From NCBI RefSeq assembly GCF_020283565.1, contig NC_060061.1, positions 37,609,362-37,673,361 on the forward strand: a stretch of 64,000 bases of DNA. Reading direction: 5' to 3'. A program made the position numbers and the translations under genes. The notes under the pieces were generated by a model, which worked only from the letters and a program-made list of their open reading frames with translations, was not told where the DNA came from and searched no databases. Shown here in pieces: positions 60,597 through 64,000 of the stretch. Source of the DNA: Trifolium pratense (taxonomy: Eukaryota; Streptophyta; Magnoliopsida; Fabales; Fabaceae). Numbering within the stretch: position 1 is the first letter of the stretch; each line of letters starts with the position of its first letter.

Positions 60597-61240
60597 GATA
60601 TAAAGAATCTTTACATTAAAAGACCTAGTCTATATTTTCCTATAATATAAAAGCTATTCATATAATTTGCATATGTAGTATGACTATTAATTACAATTGA
60701 TATGCTCAGCTAGCTTTAACTTGCGTTAACCATATAGGTTTTGGCTTGATCTGGTAACTATTAAATAGAATTTATATGCTCAGCTGTAGCATGCGTGGAC
60801 CATAGTAGAATTTGACTTGATTTGTTAATTTGCTGAGTTGGTAATATATATCAATGGTGGACCATCATAGAATTTAGCTTGATTTGTTAATTTGTTGAGT
60901 TGGTATCTATGATGGTCCACACATGTTACTACCGAGCATATAAATTCTATTTAATAGTTAGCAGATTAAGTCAAAACCTATATGGTCAACGCATGTTACA
61001 GCTAGCTGAACATATCAATTGTAATTAATAGTTATACTACATATGGAAATTGTATGAATAACTTTTATATTATAGGAAAATATAGACTAGGTCTTTTAAT
61101 GTAAAGATTCTTTGTATCATGTATATATACTGTAGCTTATTACAAGAATAACTACAACACATTATGATCAATTTCTAGTTATCCTTCTTTTACTATATCG
61201 GCATATTCTTTCTTTTATATGATATCGATTTTTTTCCTGG
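60410..61240. repeat. Head-to-head inverted pair of copia LTR-like arms
   Basis: The left arm (about 60412-60800) and right arm (about 60905-61240) are inverted copies centred near 60826. Matching blocks include gccgatatag/ctatatcggc, acctagtctatattttccta and its inverse. On the outer edge of the left arm the inverse reads tatggtatcag, like a copia primer-binding site next to an LTR; the right arm has the worn form tgatatcga. A (TA)n tract occupies 60523-60592. A third, truncated copy of the right arm end lies at 62405-62447, where a 3' LTR would be expected. I read this as LTR sequences around the gag at 61300-62280. Confidence 0.65.
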
Positions 61241-61302
61241 TCAATAACCATCACTTTGTTTCCATTCTTCTTCATCGACACTCTTGTTTTCACTTGTCAC
61301 CA

Positions 61303-62390
61303 TGTCTGATATTTACCCCTAACAATTCTTATCCCTTCTTCTGAAAATCCTACCATCACTGATCACTCCACAACCAACTCAACACACAGATCCTTATGTT
61401 ATTCACCATTCTGATAACCCTTTAACTGTCCTAGTTACCCATTTACTTACTGGTGATAATTATGGTTCATGGAGTCACACAGTAACAATGGCACTTCGTG
61501 CCAAAAATAAATTTGGTTTTGTTGACGGGTCACTTACGAGTCCGAAAAAGAAAGAAGATATTCCTAAATTGAAACGTTGCAATGATCTAGTTGCAAGTTG
61601 GTTTCTTAACTCGGTTTCAACCGAGATTCGTCCCAGCATTTTGTACGTTGAAACTGCACCGCAAATCTGGACCGATCTAAAAGATCATTTCTCTCAGTCA
61701 AATGCTCCTAAAATACATCAATTGAAACAATCAATTTATGCCCTCAAACAAGAAGGCATATTTGTTTCTCTTTATTTCATTCAACTCAAATCTCTTTGGT
61801 ATGAACTCAATTCTATTGCTCCTGTCAATTCATGTATCTGTGGTAATGCTAAAAACATTATTGACCAATAGAATCAAGATCGTGTTATGGAATTCCTTCA
61901 AGGAGTTCATGACCGTTTCTCGGCTCTTCGCAACCAAATTATTCTGAAGGATCCATTCCCATCAATTCAACGTATCTATAATATAGTTTGTCAGGAAGAA
62001 AAACAACAAGAGATCAATTTTTGACCTCTCACTGCTGAAGAATCAGCGGCGCTTCAAACCTCTAAAGTGCCATATCACAATCAAGAAAAGCGTCAGTGTC
62101 CTTACTTTGAACAGTGCAATAAGTATGATCACACTATTGCTATTTGCTATCAAATTCATGGTTTTCCAAATAAGGCACAAAAGAAATCAGAACCATCATC
62201 ATCCACTTCCGCTAATCAACTATCAAGTGCACAATATCAAAAACTCCTATCTTAACTAAAGAGGACACCATGGGATTCTCAGTGAACTTGACAGGTACAA
62301 CTTTTACTTGTATTCATTTTTCATGGATTATCGATTCTGGTGCTTCTAATCATATTTGCATATCTCTTTCTTATTTTTCTTCATATTCTC
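61303..62390 (+). pseudogene. Ty1/copia gag and start of pol, degraded
   Basis: The frame around 61390-61870 reads HLLTGDNYGSWSHTVTMALR, AKNKFGFVDGSL, SWFLNSVSTEIRPSILYVET, APQIWTDLKDHFSQSNAPKI and LKQSIYALKQ. This is the gag (UBN2-type) of copia elements. A stop at 61869 is followed by the rest of gag in the same or shifted frames (FLQGVHDRFSALRNQII). Next come a zinc-knuckle-like CPYFEQCNKYDHTIAICY (62098-62151) and, after another shift, a protease motif WIIDSGASNHIC (about 62320-62355). The element then jumps to LTR-like DNA, so integrase, reverse transcriptase and RNase H are deleted. Confidence 0.85.
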
Positions 62391-62458
62391 CTATTCATAA
62401 TCATATCTAGTTATCTCTCTTTTACTATATCAGTCTATTCTTTCTTTTATAAAAATGA

Positions 62459-63871
62459 AACCATTTTTTAGCAATTCTCCATTGAGTAGAGTTTACGAAA
62501 TACAAAGAGAGAAATTTTTTTAGAGGAAGTAAAAAATACAAAAAAGGTGAAAAATAAATGATATAACTAATATTACATAATAAATATGATAAATTAATTA
62601 AAATATACAAGAATGAGGATAATATCTTACATATTAATAAGTATTTGACCATTATCTGATTTTTTTAAATTAGTAAAAGAGTATTTATTTTTCACTTTCT
62701 TGTTTAGATTAAGAAATAAGGTAGATTTTGAAAATTGACATTTTTCTTAATACAACACTAATTAATTATATTAATATTGTCGCACAAAGAATACTAAGGA
62801 TACACACATTGCTGCCAAAAAAAAAAAAGATACATACATTATTATTTCTTATATTGTTATATCAAATTAATACTAATAAATTGAAAAGTTCAAAAAGTGA
62901 ATCAATTTTTTCAATATAAAGTTTTTTTTCCTTTCTAATTTGTCTAAGATTAGATGTACGAACAGATGCGCGTTTCTAGCTATTTAAACTTAAATTTATT
63001 CTCACTAATTTATTTCTATACTTGTTTAGTTTTAACCAGTTTATATGAGAATAAATTAAGATTCTCAGTTTAAATAAGATGAGAATATAAACAAGGAAAC
63101 TGAAAATGTATTATCTTTTACATATTATAAACATAAGATGATAATAAGTCAAAAATATCTTCTTCTTTTTACCAATAGTCAAAAACATCTTAATCATTAA
63201 AATAGTTTATTCTTCAAGTAGCCTAGTGGCTAGAAAATCCACCTTTAAGGTAAAATAGTTTATTCTAATATATGAGAGATAAACTAGTCAAAATTAAACA
63301 AATATATATATAAATAAATTAATGGGAGAAAATTTAAATTTAAAAGGTAAATATCATTTTACTTACGTTCAAAAAAAAATCATCTTACTTATATAGGTAG
63401 AAACATGCACCTGGTCGTACATCTAATATTAGACAAAATAGGAAAAAAAAATTCTATACAAAAAATTTATTCACCTTTTGAGATTTTCAATTTATTAGCA
63501 TTAATTTGATATAACAATATAAGAAATAATGTAACCTTTGTAACAAAAAAAATAAAATAATGTATCCTTAGTATTTTTTGTGGCAATTTTAATATAATTA
63601 ATTGTGTTATATAAAAAAATGTCAATTTTTAAAGTTTACATGATTTCTTAATCTAAACAAGCAAAGTGAAAAATAAATCATCTTTTACTAATTTTAAAAA
63701 AAATCAGATGAAAGTCAAATACTTATTAATATGTAAGATATATCCTTATTATTGTATTTATTATGTAATATTGGTAATATCATTTATTTTTCTCCTTTTT
63801 TGTATTTTTTACCACTTCTATTTTTTTCTCTCTTTGTAAACCCTACTCAATGGAGAATTAATGTTGCCATG
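62459..63871. mobile_element. 1.4-kb element with about 520-bp terminal inverted repeats
   Basis: Inverted arms run about 62470-62985 and 63347-63862. Shared blocks include ttctccattgagtag, aaaaatacaaaaaagg, acatattaataagtatttga and attagatgtacga. The direct repeat taaaaatga stands at 62450-62458 and 63872-63880. Long arms with a 9-bp duplication fit the Mutator superfamily; the outermost bases are poorly matched, so the exact ends are uncertain. The middle (62990-63340) contains a SINE fragment at about 63218-63262 and no gene. It is non-autonomous. Confidence 0.75.
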
Positions 63872-63884
63872 TAAAAATGACTAA

Positions 63885-64000
63885 TTTTGAAGGTTTCTGA
63901 TGCGCCATCCACCAATCATATGCGTGCCCCAAGTTCAACAGTATTGGGCGTGAGGAGGTGTGTTAAGAAGTTCGACATCGGCTGCAAAATGACCTGAATA
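63885..64000. other. Possible start of an LTR-type element at window end
   Basis: From about 63960, tgttaagaagttcgacatcg resembles the start of legume LTR-type repeats ('tgttaagaagtcccacatcgg'). The window ends 40 bases later, so this cannot be confirmed. Confidence 0.35.

Overview
This window is AT-rich nuclear DNA from a flowering plant, almost certainly a legume. It probably belongs to the Medicago/Trifolium side of the family, but the sequence alone cannot settle the genus. The evidence is plant-only gene families (ZF-HD homeodomain factor, D-type cyclin, plant receptor-like cytoplasmic kinase, plastid CutA), GT-AG introns, and dense plant transposons: MITEs, tRNA-derived SINEs, L1-type LINEs, Ty1/copia, a Cassandra TRIM LTR, hAT, Mutator and CACTA pieces.

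Five host genes can be modelled, all on the minus strand. (1) A six-exon plastid CutA gene (3530-5998) has no long ORF and was rebuilt from splice sites. (2) An intronless ZF-HD homeodomain gene lies at 13175-14014. (3) An intronless receptor-like cytoplasmic kinase lies at 27858-29459. (4) A 19-exon gene at 35052-45820 encodes a 765-residue WD40+TPR protein of the ASG2/WDTC1 type with a C-terminal CaaX box; all 19 exon phases join without a frame break. (5) A six-exon cyclin D3 gene (52254-54375) encodes 373 residues and has an LxCxE motif. A broken copy of cyclin exons 1-3 lies about 4 kb away at 58470-60395. A LINE tail and a Cassandra solo LTR later inserted into it.

Layout. 1-6000: CutA with retroelement debris. 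6000-13170: gene-poor, with a hAT MITE, a SINE, a degraded LINE and MITEs. 13175-14014: ZF-HD gene. 14015-27857: long intergenic stretch holding nested SINE/hAT elements, a Pack-MULE-like element carrying a wound-induced (DUF3774) gene copy, a duplicated segment, a CACTA end and a further flanked element. 27858-29459: kinase. 29460-35051: intergenic with MITEs. 35052-45820: ASG2-like gene with a MULE-type MITE in an intron. 46063-51200: MITEs, a hAT remnant nested in a MITE, and two LINE tails. 52254-54375: cyclin D3. 56721-64000: a MITE, the cyclin pseudogene, an inverted pair of copia LTR-like arms with a decayed gag, and a 1.4 kb long-terminal-inverted-repeat element.

The genes do not form a pathway: cell-cycle, signalling, ubiquitin-ligase adaptor, transcription factor and plastid protein genes sit side by side, as is normal in plants. 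No previously undescribed multi-gene system is visible. The most distinctive content is the mobile DNA: the gene-carrying MULE and a 9-bp-target-site MITE family present in several copies, one of them with a hAT element nested inside.
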